NCBI GenBank assembly: GCA_964572965.1 | Contig: CAZNHL010000003.1 | Span: forward strand, 1-64,000 | Source: CAZNHL01 sp964572965 | GTDB lineage: Bacteria; Bacteroidota; Bacteroidia; Cytophagales; UBA9547 | Length of the DNA stretch: 64,000 nt | Direction: 5' to 3' | Shown here: positions 1 to 8,888 of the stretch, in pieces | How the letters are laid out: every line of letters starts with the position of its first letter | Position numbering within the stretch: position 1 is the stretch's first letter | Program-made: the position numbers and the translations under genes | Notes under the pieces: generated by a model | What the model was told of the DNA's origin: nothing | What the model saw: the letters and a program-made list of their open reading frames with translations, nothing else | The model's database searches: none

Positions 1-515
1 CAACCTTTACCTCCCGGCAAGCTTTGCAGTTTTAATGTTGCCGGAGCAACAGGATGAGGAGTGCTTGTCAGTGCTGCTATTCTGGCTGTTGTTGTTTTTT
101 CGGCTGCACTACAAACAACAGCTTCAAGTGCTTCTTCTTTTACATAAGTACCACTTGCATTACTGAAATACGTGTAAGCTTTTTTGCTTTCATTCAAAAC
201 AATATTACCTTCAATAATCCCTTTTTCGATACGTAGGGAAAAAGTTGAGCCGGGAATACCTTTAATAGTACCGGCAAGGTTTTGTTTTCCGTCGCTTAAC
301 TTGTTGTAATTGATTTTACCCTTGAATTTCTTTGCTCCCGGAAGAGGCAGGTCAATGGTGGATTCTACAGCTCGTCTTTGTGTGGCTGTGTTGGAAGGGT
401 CAGCCGGAATAACCAGCGAAACCTTGTCAGCTGTTGTGGCCGACTGAGCCTGAGCAAACTGAATTCCCCCCATGGAGATCATCAGTGCCAGAACTAACCT
501 TTGGATTTTTTTCAT
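1..515 (-). CDS. Secreted protein, N-terminal part (possible metallopeptidase propeptide), truncated by window edge
   Basis: An open frame reads leftward from an ATG at 513-515 and runs off the window start, so only about 171 residues are visible. The product begins with a lysine-rich n-region and a hydrophobic stretch ending in AQAQ, a convincing Sec signal peptide. The rest is soluble and ends near the edge with LQSLPGG. That layout, a propeptide-like region followed by an L-x-S-x-PG segment, recalls the start of secreted reprolysin-like zinc peptidases of Cytophagales, but no catalytic motif is inside the window. That assignment is therefore inference only; the signal peptide and coding frame are directly seen. 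Confidence 0.7.
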   Translation of the reverse strand, partial: MKKIQRLVLALMISMGGIQFAQAQSATTADKVSLVIPADPSNTATQRRAVESTIDLPLPGAKKFKGKINYNKLSDGKQNLAGTIKGIPGSTFSLRIEKGIIEGNIVLNESKKAYTYFSNASGTYVKEEALEAVVCSAAEKTTTARIAALTSTPHPVAPATLKLQSLPGGKG

Positions 516-1089
516 GATATACGGTTAATTAAAAATGTGTTTACAATAGCAATAAAAATGACCCTGCTGCTGCATGGCTTACATAACAATTACAGTATGA
601 GGAACTGCCTGTTTAAAAAATATAGAATCCCTCAGCTGTGCCATTTAAAATGACAGTACAATTTTGATCTTAAGCAGGGATAAACGCTTTACATTATTGT
701 AAAAAAATATGACATATATGCGCTGTCAAGAAAAAAGCGGGTTTTGATAAAGGGTTCGTGAGGAGGATAAATTACTGTAGAAAATAACGCTACAACGAGG
801 ATTAGCAGAAACGGGCGGCATTCCTTGTACCTCATTTTCTGTTCACGGTCTTATTCCTTAATTTTGATAAATCTATAATCGAGTATCTGTTTCATTGTAC
901 TTTACATGATCCATTGAATCGGACTTTAAATCCTAACTTGTTTGCGCGCGGAAAGCAAGGGGATTCATAGAAGCAGATAGATATGAATATCTGTTAATTA
1001 CTCTGATTTATCATGAGGCATCAGTTCTATTGATTGTACTTATCAGCTCCAGAACCTGTTAAGAAAAGTATTTTAGGTTTAAAGCGGAG
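516..1089. other. Intergenic region, 574 bp, no gene recognised
   Basis: This AT-rich gap separates two divergently oriented genes and must hold the promoters of both. I found no RNA gene and no convincing open frame. Around 950-990 there is a stretch containing GATTCATAGAAGC and GATAG, which recurs in similar form at about 55686-55706. It is probably a degenerate dispersed repeat. Confidence 0.5.
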
Positions 1090-1806
1090 TTGCAGAGCCG
1101 AGAATTAGCAACACTTGTAATTCAAAACCAACTATTCGTGAAGGGCTTTATCGATATCGTTAAATATTTCCTGGTTTATTTTCTGTTATGCATTGCATCA
1201 TTTTTGATGCTGAGCATGATTGTCGAGTATACAGCATTCCGTGACGATGTAGGTTTTCTGAGATTCAAACAGGAATACCTACATATTACCGTCTGGAAAA
1301 CGGCTTTTTATGTCCACGTATTTTCAAGCATATTTACCCTGATTGCGGGTTTTACCCAGTTTTCAGACCAACTCCTCCGCGATCATAGAAATGTCCATCG
1401 CTTTATCGGGAAAATGTATGTCTGGAATATCCTGCTGGTCAATTTTCCGGCGGGTATGATTATGGCCTTTTATGCAAACGGCGGTTTGCCTTCCAAAGCG
1501 GCCTTTATAATTCTCGACAGTTTGTGGTTCTGGTTTACGCTGAAGGGTGTTATTGAAATTAAACGGGGAAACATAACAGCTCACAAAAACTTTATGATCA
1601 GAAGTTATGCTTTAACCTTCTCGGCCATTACACTCAGAACCTGGAAAATTATTCTTTCCTCAACTTTTGTAACAGATCCGGTACTCCTCTACATGATTGA
1701 TGCATGGATGGGATTTGTTCCTAACCTCCTTTTTGCAGAATGGCTGATCAGAAAACGCCTGAAAAGGTCTGAACTAACGCTCAAACCTCATATTGTAAAC
1801 GGCTAA
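1090..1806 (+). CDS. DUF2306 family integral membrane protein
   Basis: The 238-residue product has several hydrophobic segments. It carries the conserved pattern of DUF2306 proteins: W-K-x-AFYVHVFSSIF with a membrane His, AGFTQFS, a loop with HRFIGK, FYANGG, and HKNFMIRSYALTFSAITLR-W near residues 180-200. The conserved histidines could bind a metal or heme, but the family has no established function. The only in-frame starts are TTG at 1090 and GTG at 1138; the GTG gives a more compact N-terminus and may be the true start. The 3' end overlaps the convergent small membrane gene by about 33 bases. Confidence 0.85.
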   Translation: MQSRELATLVIQNQLFVKGFIDIVKYFLVYFLLCIASFLMLSMIVEYTAFRDDVGFLRFKQEYLHITVWKTAFYVHVFSSIFTLIAGFTQFSDQLLRDHRNVHRFIGKMYVWNILLVNFPAGMIMAFYANGGLPSKAAFIILDSLWFWFTLKGVIEIKRGNITAHKNFMIRSYALTFSAITLRTWKIILSSTFVTDPVLLYMIDAWMGFVPNLLFAEWLIRKRLKRSELTLKPHIVNG

Positions 1807-1980
1807 AAAGATAATCGTAGCCATTATTAAGGCAAGGCTTAAAACAAAGCCACTGATACTGATGGCCAACGCATATTTATTACCTTTTGCAGTAAAAGTT
1901 TTATAGAGCTTTCTGGATACAAAATAAGCACTTAGTATAATAAGAGCCAGAATGATGAAAGAGAGTATGATATCAATCAT
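1774..1980 (-). CDS. Small two-helix membrane protein, paralogue of its upstream neighbour
   Basis: This 68-residue protein has two hydrophobic helices separated by a short basic loop (SRKLYKTFTAKGNK) and ends in MRFER. It lies 12 bases downstream of a gene of nearly the same length (1993-2205) with the same plan and the same C-terminal RFER, so the two look like a tandem duplication and are probably co-transcribed. The 3' end overlaps the end of the DUF2306 gene on the other strand. No family was recognised. A role in membrane-associated regulation or as a small accessory subunit is only a guess. Confidence 0.6.
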   Translation of the reverse strand: MIDIILSFIILALIILSAYFVSRKLYKTFTAKGNKYALAISISGFVLSLALIMATIIFLAVYNMRFER

Positions 1981-1992
1981 AATTATTTCAGT

Positions 1993-2205
1993 TTAACGTT
2001 CAAATCTAAAATCTTTAATGATAAAGTAATAAATAGCCAGACAAATCAGAGCAAAGGTGGCAAGGAAAATCAAAATAGACCATAGCCAGGCCACATTTTT
2101 ACTATACTTTGAAATGAGTTGCTTATAAGCCTTCATACTGACAAAAAGCGGAGCAGCGACTATAAGGCCGAGAATAATAACTGCGAAAAATAATAAATAG
2201 ATCAT
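1993..2205 (-). CDS. Small two-helix membrane protein, first of a tandem pair
   Basis: This 70-residue product starts at an ATG at 2203-2205 and consists of an N-terminal hydrophobic helix, a basic loop (SMKAYKQLISKYSK), a second helix rich in Leu/Ile/Phe, and the tail DFRFER. The identical last four residues and equal size make it a paralogue of the gene just downstream (1774-1980). Function is unknown. The matching topology and identical tail argue that both are real genes rather than chance frames. Confidence 0.6.
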   Translation of the reverse strand: MIYLLFFAVIILGLIVAAPLFVSMKAYKQLISKYSKNVAWLWSILIFLATFALICLAIYYFIIKDFRFER

Positions 2206-2339
2206 CTTGCTAGCGGTTTCTTCTTTTAACTAAACGAAGATCGGAGTTTAAAATTTCAGTTTCATAATAATGGGCTTAAAACTTAGAAAACCGGGTAAGG
2301 TGGTAAAGCTTGCATTTTTTTTCTGACTTGACAAGTTTA

Positions 2340-2687
2340 TTAAATACAGACAAACTTCTCTGCATCATGCCGAGACTTGCCAGGTTCTTGTCGGGTTTGC
2401 AGCTCAGTGTAAAATAACTGGACTACTTCATTGATATTTTCTGTGTCTTCTAAAAGGTGTTGCTCGGTGAGGCGGTCAAGGGTGGTGACGTAGAAATGGA
2501 GCAATTCATCTGTTTCACGGGCGGCGGTGGTGAAACCTATAAGCTCCATTACCTGCATGCTGAGGTCATATACATTGCGCTCGCAGTTGAAGCCTGCTTT
2601 GTACAGTGCCTGTACCATGGCATTTACACTCAGCTCTGTTTTGAGTAATGCCTGTATCAGTTTGAATTCCTTGGTTGTTTGTTCCAT
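2340..2687 (-). CDS. Hypothetical helical cytoplasmic protein
   Basis: The product is 115 residues from the ATG at 2685-2687; a GTG four codons upstream is also possible. It is predicted mostly alpha-helical and acidic, with no signal peptide or membrane segment. It contains two Cys (one in the FNCER segment, one near the C-terminus) and a charged C-terminal tail. I recognise no family. It stands alone between the mini membrane protein pair and the nuclease-domain unit. Its base composition is closer to the core genes than to the AT-rich unit next to it. Confidence 0.55.
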   Translation of the reverse strand: MEQTTKEFKLIQALLKTELSVNAMVQALYKAGFNCERNVYDLSMQVMELIGFTTAARETDELLHFYVTTLDRLTEQHLLEDTENINEVVQLFYTELQTRQEPGKSRHDAEKFVCI

Positions 2688-2894
2688 AGCTGAAGTCACA
2701 TTTGATGATTGACTTCCGAAAGGTACTAAGCAAAAATGTCTGATAGAACACAGTAAACTGTGTTTTTGAGCTATTAAGCAATTTTTTTCAATATAGCTAA
2801 TGATAGAATGGTACCGCAGTAGGCTCGAAAGGAACTGCTGTACACTAATTACTTACAGGGTAAGGATTGGATGAACAAAAAATTCTAAGAATAA

Positions 2895-3374
2895 TTAGCT
2901 AATTAATTCAATAACCTTTTTTGTTCTATTTGTAATTTCTTTTTCGGAGTGTTTCTCTTGCTCCATTAATTGTTCCATAAAATCAAAATGTAGGAGCACA
3001 AACTCTTGAAGCGATTTGATGTTTAATTGAACTTGATTACCCCCATTTTTTTTAGTTGTGTCGTCAATATCACAAACACATAAAATGATTAGTCCAATTG
3101 GAGAGTATTTTTTGTCTATATCAATATTTAGGTAGTAGAACCAGTAAGGAAAAGATTTATCCAAAAAGCTCATGTAGTCTCTGATTTCTTGGATTTGATA
3201 AATTTCTCTAGAATCATCATCATATCCGTCTATAATTAAAGTTACCTTATTATAATTTTCTCTGGGAGTTTCATGAAGCTTGAAGAGCGTTTCAGAAATA
3301 CTGCTAAAGTCAAAATCGATAATTTGATCTTTATGAATAACAATACTGATTATATTATATTTATTTGGATCCAT
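2895..3374 (-). CDS. CRR6-like small protein, partner of the nuclease-domain protein
   Basis: Starting from the ATG at 3372-3374, which lies inside the end of the upstream nuclease gene (14-base overlap), the product is 159 residues. Residues about 50-64 read GYDDDSREIYQIQEI and residues 75-83 read FPYWFYYLN. This arrangement, an Asp-rich turn with R-E-I/L-x-x-I-x-E-I followed by an aromatic P-Y-W-F strand, resembles proteins annotated as chlororespiratory reduction 6 (CRR6)-like in bacteria. That match is from memory of the motif and is moderate. The C-terminus is helical and charged. An earlier GTG/TTG start (to 3398) is possible. The gene is strongly AT-rich like its partner, and translational coupling suggests the two proteins work together. 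Confidence 0.65.
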   Translation of the reverse strand: MDPNKYNIISIVIHKDQIIDFDFSSISETLFKLHETPRENYNKVTLIIDGYDDDSREIYQIQEIRDYMSFLDKSFPYWFYYLNIDIDKKYSPIGLIILCVCDIDDTTKKNGGNQVQLNIKSLQEFVLLHFDFMEQLMEQEKHSEKEITNRTKKVIELIS

Positions 3375-4938
3375 TTGTAAGAAAATTGTCAAATTCACTA
3401 AAGTTCATTATAGAATATTCTTGCTCTAATAGTTTTAAACTACTATTGAAGTGTGTAACATAAAAAGGTATGATACGCAAAGTATCATCTATAGTCATAC
3501 CGCACTTCTCAAAAAAAAGAGGCTTTACTTCCTTGATATGATTTTTGAGCCAGTCGATTTTCTTTAAAAATTTTTGATGATATTTTTTTTGGTCATAATG
3601 ATCTTTAATAATTTGACCTAATCCCCTTGCATCTATTATAGGAGCTAGAGCCTTACATTCTATAATTAATAACTTCTTAAGTTGAGGATTATATGCTATT
3701 ACATCAATTTCTCCACATTCTATTGGTTTACCATCTATTTCTGCTAGACTAAAACAGCCGAACCCATTTCGCCTAAGCAGGCTCATTACTTCTATTTCAA
3801 AAATACTTCTTCTATAAAAACGCTCTATCTCTCCAATAGCTTTTTTTAAGTTAGTGTTCTTTTTGAGATCTTCTCTTTGTCCTAAAACTATCTTATAAAT
3901 AAATATGTCTAGCCATTCTGCGTATATTCTGGGACTAATTATGATGTGCTTCTTCGAATTTGTAACCTTTGAGAGCTGCGAGCTTCTGTCATCATAAATA
4001 GCTCCTAGGTCTGAGTTTAAAGAAATAAGAATGCCCGCATTATGAAGCATTCTATTTTGCTGACTTTTTCTTAAAAAGTCCCTATTCTCGTCATTTTCAT
4101 CGACTTCTAAAAAACTTAAGTTAAGTAAAGTCTCTATTTTCCCTTTAGGGATTTCAGAAATTTCATGTATAATTTCAATAAAGTCTTCTAATGGTTGTAC
4201 TATTATCGATGCCTCTATTCTATTTACGATTTCTATTATTGATTTTATAATTTGACGGATATCATCAATAGAGATTAAAAATTCGGTTTTTAACAATAAA
4301 TCCACTTTTTCTGTTACTAATTTATTGTTTGGAGAAATGCTTTCATATTTAACAGGATCTATTTTTAATGCTATTGTTTCTTGAATTTGAGTTAAGAAAA
4401 CGGACTCTTCTTTAGAGAGTGTTGGAAATTTTCTGATGAGAAACGGTGAAAATTGTATCTGTGCTGTTGTTAGGTTTTTACCAATAAAATGTAAGTAGTT
4501 AGAATATTCCGAAGTAATACTCATACCAAATAGTAAAGTAAAAATCATATTCATACTCTCTTCTGTTGGTCTTAAAGATTGAAAGCTGAACTCAGAAGCT
4601 AATCTTTCCATGGATTTTTCGATTACATAGCGCCAGCCATATCTTCCTATTGGAGCAAGACTTGTTGATCCATTAACATCAATATTCTTGTCTTCATAAT
4701 AAATAATTGTCCAGATTTCAATTTGTTTATAAGCTTCTAATATCCATGCAGCAGGATGGTATTTATTCAACTCAAACTGTAATTTTATTTCCAGATTTTT
4801 ATAGCATTCATTATAAAAGACCTTTATTAATATAGGATCAGCTATAGTATTAAAATGCGTTTTAGGCCAGCATTCAAAAAATGTTTTATTGAAGATAGAT
4901 TCATTTATAGTTTGATAAGGAGTAATTGGGGGTTCCAT
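3361..4938 (-). CDS. Protein with C-terminal PD-(D/E)XK nuclease domain, possible defence effector
   Basis: The 525-residue product starts at an ATG at 4936-4938. Residues 1-360 are helical, Ile/Lys/Glu-rich and match nothing I recognise. Residues about 376-450 form a PD-(D/E)XK fold signature: a Glu in the helix FEIEVMSLLRR (E381 or E383), then C-G-E-I-D with D412, then LLIIECKA with E427 and K429. The tail then carries a Lys/His-rich helix and W-L-K-N-H. This order (E, D, ExK) is that of restriction-endonuclease-like and NERD-type nucleases. The gene is extremely AT-rich (31 of 120 bases are G/C in 3361-3480), unlike the helicase beyond it, suggesting horizontal transfer. It overlaps the CRR6-like gene by 14 bases. 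Target and activity are unknown. Confidence 0.75.
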   Translation of the reverse strand: MEPPITPYQTINESIFNKTFFECWPKTHFNTIADPILIKVFYNECYKNLEIKLQFELNKYHPAAWILEAYKQIEIWTIIYYEDKNIDVNGSTSLAPIGRYGWRYVIEKSMERLASEFSFQSLRPTEESMNMIFTLLFGMSITSEYSNYLHFIGKNLTTAQIQFSPFLIRKFPTLSKEESVFLTQIQETIALKIDPVKYESISPNNKLVTEKVDLLLKTEFLISIDDIRQIIKSIIEIVNRIEASIIVQPLEDFIEIIHEISEIPKGKIETLLNLSFLEVDENDENRDFLRKSQQNRMLHNAGILISLNSDLGAIYDDRSSQLSKVTNSKKHIIISPRIYAEWLDIFIYKIVLGQREDLKKNTNLKKAIGEIERFYRRSIFEIEVMSLLRRNGFGCFSLAEIDGKPIECGEIDVIAYNPQLKKLLIIECKALAPIIDARGLGQIIKDHYDQKKYHQKFLKKIDWLKNHIKEVKPLFFEKCGMTIDDTLRIIPFYVTHFNSSLKLLEQEYSIMNFSEFDNFLTNGSK

Positions 4939-5060
4939 GGGAGTAATACTTTAGCTGGTTTAAATAATTACTAGTAGCAAATCTGGTGAAAATTTTTGAG
5001 AGAAACCTGTCGATTTTGGAATAGCAGTGGTATGCTGGTTTAGGGTTGGTTTATTGTTTT

Positions 5061-5099
5061 CCACCTCCCCGCTTTGCGGACCTCCGCCAGCGGAGGAGA
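5061..5099 (+). repeat. REP-like double hairpin, left copy
   Basis: This 39-base element is the inverted counterpart of 5214-5252. It contains a small stem CCGC-TTT-GCGG followed by a larger near-palindrome CCTCCGCCAGCGGAGG. The first eight and last twenty bases are identical to the reverse complement of the other copy. The differences in the small stem are compensatory. This is the layout of REP/REPIN elements mobilised by REP-associated tyrosine transposases, though no transposase is present in the window. Confidence 0.7.
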
Positions 5100-5213
5100 G
5101 TGGCTTCGCCAGATACAATAATCCTAAATTAACGGGATTAGTTAATCGGATAAGCAACGTTGTTCTATATAAATGTCAAAAACTGTTTCTTTACCAGAAG
5201 TGGTTATTAGGCG

Positions 5214-5252
5214 TCTCCTCCGCTGGCGGAGGTGCCCGAAGGGCGGAGGTGG
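5214..5252 (-). repeat. REP-like double hairpin, right copy (inverted)
   Basis: Read on the minus strand, this 39-base element matches the left copy at 5061-5099 over its first eight and last twenty bases. The small stem here is GCCC-TTC-GGGC in place of CCGC-TTT-GCGG. Both arms changed together, so the stem is kept. The two copies enclose about 114 bases of AT-rich DNA and could fold into one large cruciform. Confidence 0.7.
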
Positions 5253-5287
5253 AATCATTTGTCCCAAATCAATCACATCAAACCAGT

Positions 5288-5351
5288 TGCGTTAGGGATA
5301 GTAACGGAAAGCCCGCAGCGTAGCGAGGACTTGGAGTGGATAGCCCGTAAA
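5288..5351 (-). repeat. Structured intergenic repeat of Bacteroidetes type
   Basis: Just downstream of the helicase stop, the minus strand reads ACGGGCTATCCACTCC, a loop with CTCGCTACGCTGCGGGC, then TTTCCGTTACTATCCC. Intergenic repeats with this grammar (GGCTATCC ... hairpin ... TTTCCGTTACTATCCC) are scattered through many Bacteroidetes genomes. Their role is unknown and they may act as 3' UTR structures. The identification rests on recalled motif similarity. Confidence 0.5.
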
Positions 5352-5363
5352 CGCCCAAATCCT

Positions 5364-8300
5364 TTAAGCCAGCAAACCCATCAGATCTTTTTTGGACAGG
5401 GCTTTGAGGGCGGCGCTGTCGGTTTTGATGAGGTCGTTGGCGAGTTCTTTTTTGGAGGCCTGGAGCTGCATGATTTTTTCTTCGATGGTGCCGGGACAGA
5501 TGAGGCGGACGGCTACGACGTTTTTCTTTTGTCCGATGCGGTAGCTGCGGTCGATGGCCTGGTTTTCTACGGCGGGGTTCCACCATGGGTCAACGAGGTA
5601 GACGTAGTCGGCCTGGGTGAGGTTGAGGCCGGTGCCGCCGGCTTTGAGGCTGATGAGGAAGACGCGTACCTGGTCGTTGTTCTGGAAGTTGTCGACTTTG
5701 GCCTCGCGGTCCTGGGTTTGTCCGGTGAGGTATTCGAAGGCGATGCCGCGCTGTTCGAGCTCTTTTCTGATGAGGTCGAGCATGGTCACAAATTGTGAGA
5801 ACACCAGTATTTTGTGCTGCGGCGACTTGCTCTCGATCTGCTCCATGAGCACGTCAATTTTGGACGAGGCATTGCCATAGTATTCTTCTTCGCCGAGTAT
5901 GGCGGGCGAGTTGCAGACCTGACGCAGTTTGGTGAGACCTTTGAGCACGTAAATGCTTTCTTTGGTAAGCTGCTGCTCGTTCTGGTTGGCGATGTAGTCG
6001 CGGAACTCGCGCTCGTAGGCGTCATACACCTTACGCTGTTCGTCACCCATTTCGCAGTAGATCACCATTTCTGTTTTGTCGGGCAGCTCGGTCGCTACCT
6101 GCTTTTTGGTACGGCGCAGGATGAACGGATTGATCTTCTGCTGTAGCTCTTTGGCCCTGCGGGTATCGTTGAATTTGTTGATCGGAATAAAGTAATGGCC
6201 GTTGAATTGCTGCTTGCTGCCGAGCAGTCCGGGACAGGCAAAGGAAAGCTGACCGTAAAGGTCGAACATGTTGTTTTCGACAGGTGTTCCGGTAAGCACA
6301 ATCTTGTTGCGCGACTGCAGCATACGCACGGCTTTGTAGCGCTGTGACTCGGTGTTTTTGATGGCCTGCGACTCGTCCAGGAAAATATAGTTGAAGCGGT
6401 ATTGCTTCAGGTAAGTGATGTCGGACAGCAGTGTGCCGTAGGTGGTGATAATGACTTCGTACTGATCAAAATCAACAATCTCTTTATTTCGGTTAGCACC
6501 TGATGCGTTGAGCACTTTGATGGATGGCGCAAATTTTTCAAGCTCTGCCTGCCAATTGAAAACCAGTGAAGTCGGCACAACTACAAGGTTGGTATTATGT
6601 TTTTGTTTCTCGCGCTGCGACAGGATAAAGGCAATGACCTGAATGGTTTTCCCCAAGCCCATGTCGTCGGCCAGGCAGCCACCGAAGCCGAATTCATCAA
6701 GGAAGTTGAGCCAGTTGAGGCCTTGCTTCTGATAATCGCGCAGTGTGGCATTGAGTGCTGCGGGCACTTCCACTTCGCGGATTTCTTCAAAGTCGGCAAA
6801 GGCTTCGTTGTAAAAGGCCAATTGGTTTTTGACTTCCTGTGTCAGTACTTCTTCTTCATACAGCCTTGCGATGTCGGCAAAGTTGCTCTTCGGGGTTCGG
6901 ATCGTTTCTTTATGTATTTCACCCGACTCGAAGTATTGGGCAAAGCGCTCGAGCCATTCTTCAGGAAGGATACCCATGGTGCCGTCGCCAAGTTGCACAA
7001 ACTTGCTTTTGTTGCGCAGTGATTTGTGCATGCTGTTGAGTGAGGCTTTCTGCTTACCAAATTTGACATCTAATGTGGTTTCAAACCATTCGATGCCCGA
7101 TGTACCTACGCTGATGGAAACTTTGGCTTTATATTGGTTGAGCTTGTTGTTTTTTAATTCATTGAATCCGAGAACGGCGATCTGCTGACTCGTCCATTCT
7201 TCGATGGCATTGAGGAACCAGGCTTCTTCAAGGAAACGCTCTTTGTGCAGATAAAATGACTGCTGGTTTAGTTGTTCACTAAAGTTCGGATGCTGGCGGA
7301 TAATAGCTCCTGTAAAGCGGTCTTCTGTATTTGCGTCACGCTCTAGTGTGAAGGCATTGCCATTCTGGTCGGTGGCGTAAATCTGTTTTCGGGAAAGTAC
7401 TGGTACTTCAATGGTGCCGTATCTCATCACAGGTGTGATAAGTACATAGTCATCCGAGTCTGACAGGTAAATGAGTTTTTCGTAGTCGCGGTCGAAACCT
7501 TGTTCTTCTATTTGCATTTGGGTAGCCTGCCTGATGTAGGAATAACTTACTTTGACTTTGTTTTCCAGCTTGGCAAGTACGTTTTGGCGAAACTCTTCAA
7601 ACTGGCTATAATGGATGAGTATTTTATGGTTGTTCTGTTTGAAAAACTCTATGACTCTGAGTAGATCCGGGTCGTCGATGAGGTACATGACGGCGTCAAC
7701 AAGCACAAAGTAATCGAAACGGATATTGAGGTCTTTGAGTGCGTAAGCTTTGTCGTTGATGGTCAGCTGCCCGGTTACTTCGTGGAACTTCTCTTTGAAG
7801 TCTACCGACAGGTTCACGTCCATGTGCAGCATTTTCAGCTCAACGGGTACGAGTGTATTGACCGTGATTTTGTCTGAGATTTTGTTATAATAGAAAGCGA
7901 CGTTCAGCGGGTTTATAACCAGTGCTTTAAGCCCGTCTATATCGGCATCTGACTTGTCGTAGATGTTCTGGAATTTGGAAATGCCTGTGTAGAATTTGAG
8001 TTCGTCGGCTTTGTCGGTTTTCCAGATGAAATCTAATGGGTTGAGTGGCTTGAGGGGATTTTTCAGTTTTCCGTCTTTACCCGTTTGTGCCTCAAAAAGG
8101 TCTATGACGAAATGCTCATAATACCTGTGCTTCCCGAAAACAACGATCAGTTTGTTTGCTTCATCGGTCTCTTTAGGTAAAACCAGCTTATTGAGCGGAA
8201 TAAGTTTTTCCTGTAAATAAATTTTACTTGCCTGTGTTACCGGAAAAAGCTCTTTGAGTTTCGGGGTAATTTCTACGCTCAGGTTTTTGTATTCAACTTC

Positions 8301-8725
8301 AAAGAATTCGTCGGGGTCGCTTTCGTTTTCCAGTCCGTAGTCTTTGGCTACCTGTCTGATTTTGTCGTGGCGTAGTTTTTTGTCAAAGAANNNNNNNNNN
8401 CAAAGAAGATCCTGAAGCTGGTACGCTCCATGATGTTCTGCAAAACCTGCGCCTGATGCTCGCAAAGTTTGTTCTTTGGTGTTCTGCACCCGCAAAGCAG
8501 TATCAGGGAATTGTCTTTCTGCGAAACAGTAACTGTAGGGAATTCTATAATGCTCGACAGGTTGGTAAATGCTCCCGAGTTGATCGCTATGCTTTGTGGC
8601 TGGATGTCGGAATTGCTGCGCTTGTCGGTAGCCGCCAGCGACGAACTATGCCTGAGTATATCGGTATAGGTAAGGCTTGCAATAGTGCAGTCTTCCAGGA
8701 TATACTCATATGGGTGATCGTTCAT
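5364..8725 (-). CDS. SNF2-family DEAD/DEAH helicase with N-terminal SWIM zinc finger (interrupted by scaffold gap)
   Basis: The gene is read from an ATG at 8723-8725 to a stop at 5364-5366, and the 10-N gap at 8391-8400 breaks its frame. Removing the Ns plus a duplicated 7-base flank (CAAAGAA) restores a single frame of 1114 residues. The N-terminus holds a SWIM finger (C-G-C-x6-C-E-H, near residues 78-90), followed by a long insert. The ATPase core has Walker A DDMGLGKT near residue 676, the DESQ box near 778, and the C-terminal helicase motifs SLKAGGTGLNLT and DRSYRIGQ near 1030-1060. Such HepA/Rad54-like proteins remodel protein-DNA complexes using ATP. The SWIM finger may bind nucleic acid or protein. 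The gene is more GC-rich than its neighbours. Confidence 0.92.
8391..8400. other. Assembly gap (10 N) that is really a 7-base contig overlap
   Basis: The bases before the gap (8384-8390) and after it (8401-8407) are both CAAAGAA. If they are the same seven bases, the true sequence is 17 bases shorter. The helicase then reads S-F-R-I-F-F-D-K-K-L-R-H without a frameshift, and the coding length becomes 3345, a multiple of three. Confidence 0.85.
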
Positions 8726-8888
8726 TGCTTTGTTTGGGTATGATGCAATTTAAGAAAAATTATTGCCTGAAATTCCATATAATAAATTGCAGAGGTAAGT
8801 TTAGACGATAAATTCATCCTTATTTCAATTAACTTATTTATAATTTGAACCAGAAAGTAAATATTTTTTGTTACATTATTAGTTAACT

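Larger units (their letters stand above)
4939..5363. other. Intergenic region, 425 bp, with mirrored hairpin elements and a dispersed repeat
   Basis: No gene is visible between the AT-rich nuclease unit and the helicase. The stretch instead contains two mirrored GC-rich hairpin elements (5061-5099 and 5214-5252) and, next to the helicase stop codon, a structured repeat at about 5288-5351. These are listed separately. GC content jumps sharply in the elements relative to the AT-rich spacer between them. Confidence 0.7.

Noticed and set aside
5027..5323. Plus-strand frames across the REP-like hairpins
   Set aside because: They consist of repeat sequence and low-complexity residues without a protein family.
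5364..8495. Helicase frame split into two genes at the N gap
   Set aside because: The duplicated CAAAGAA flanks and the length becoming a multiple of three show one gene with a scaffold artefact.
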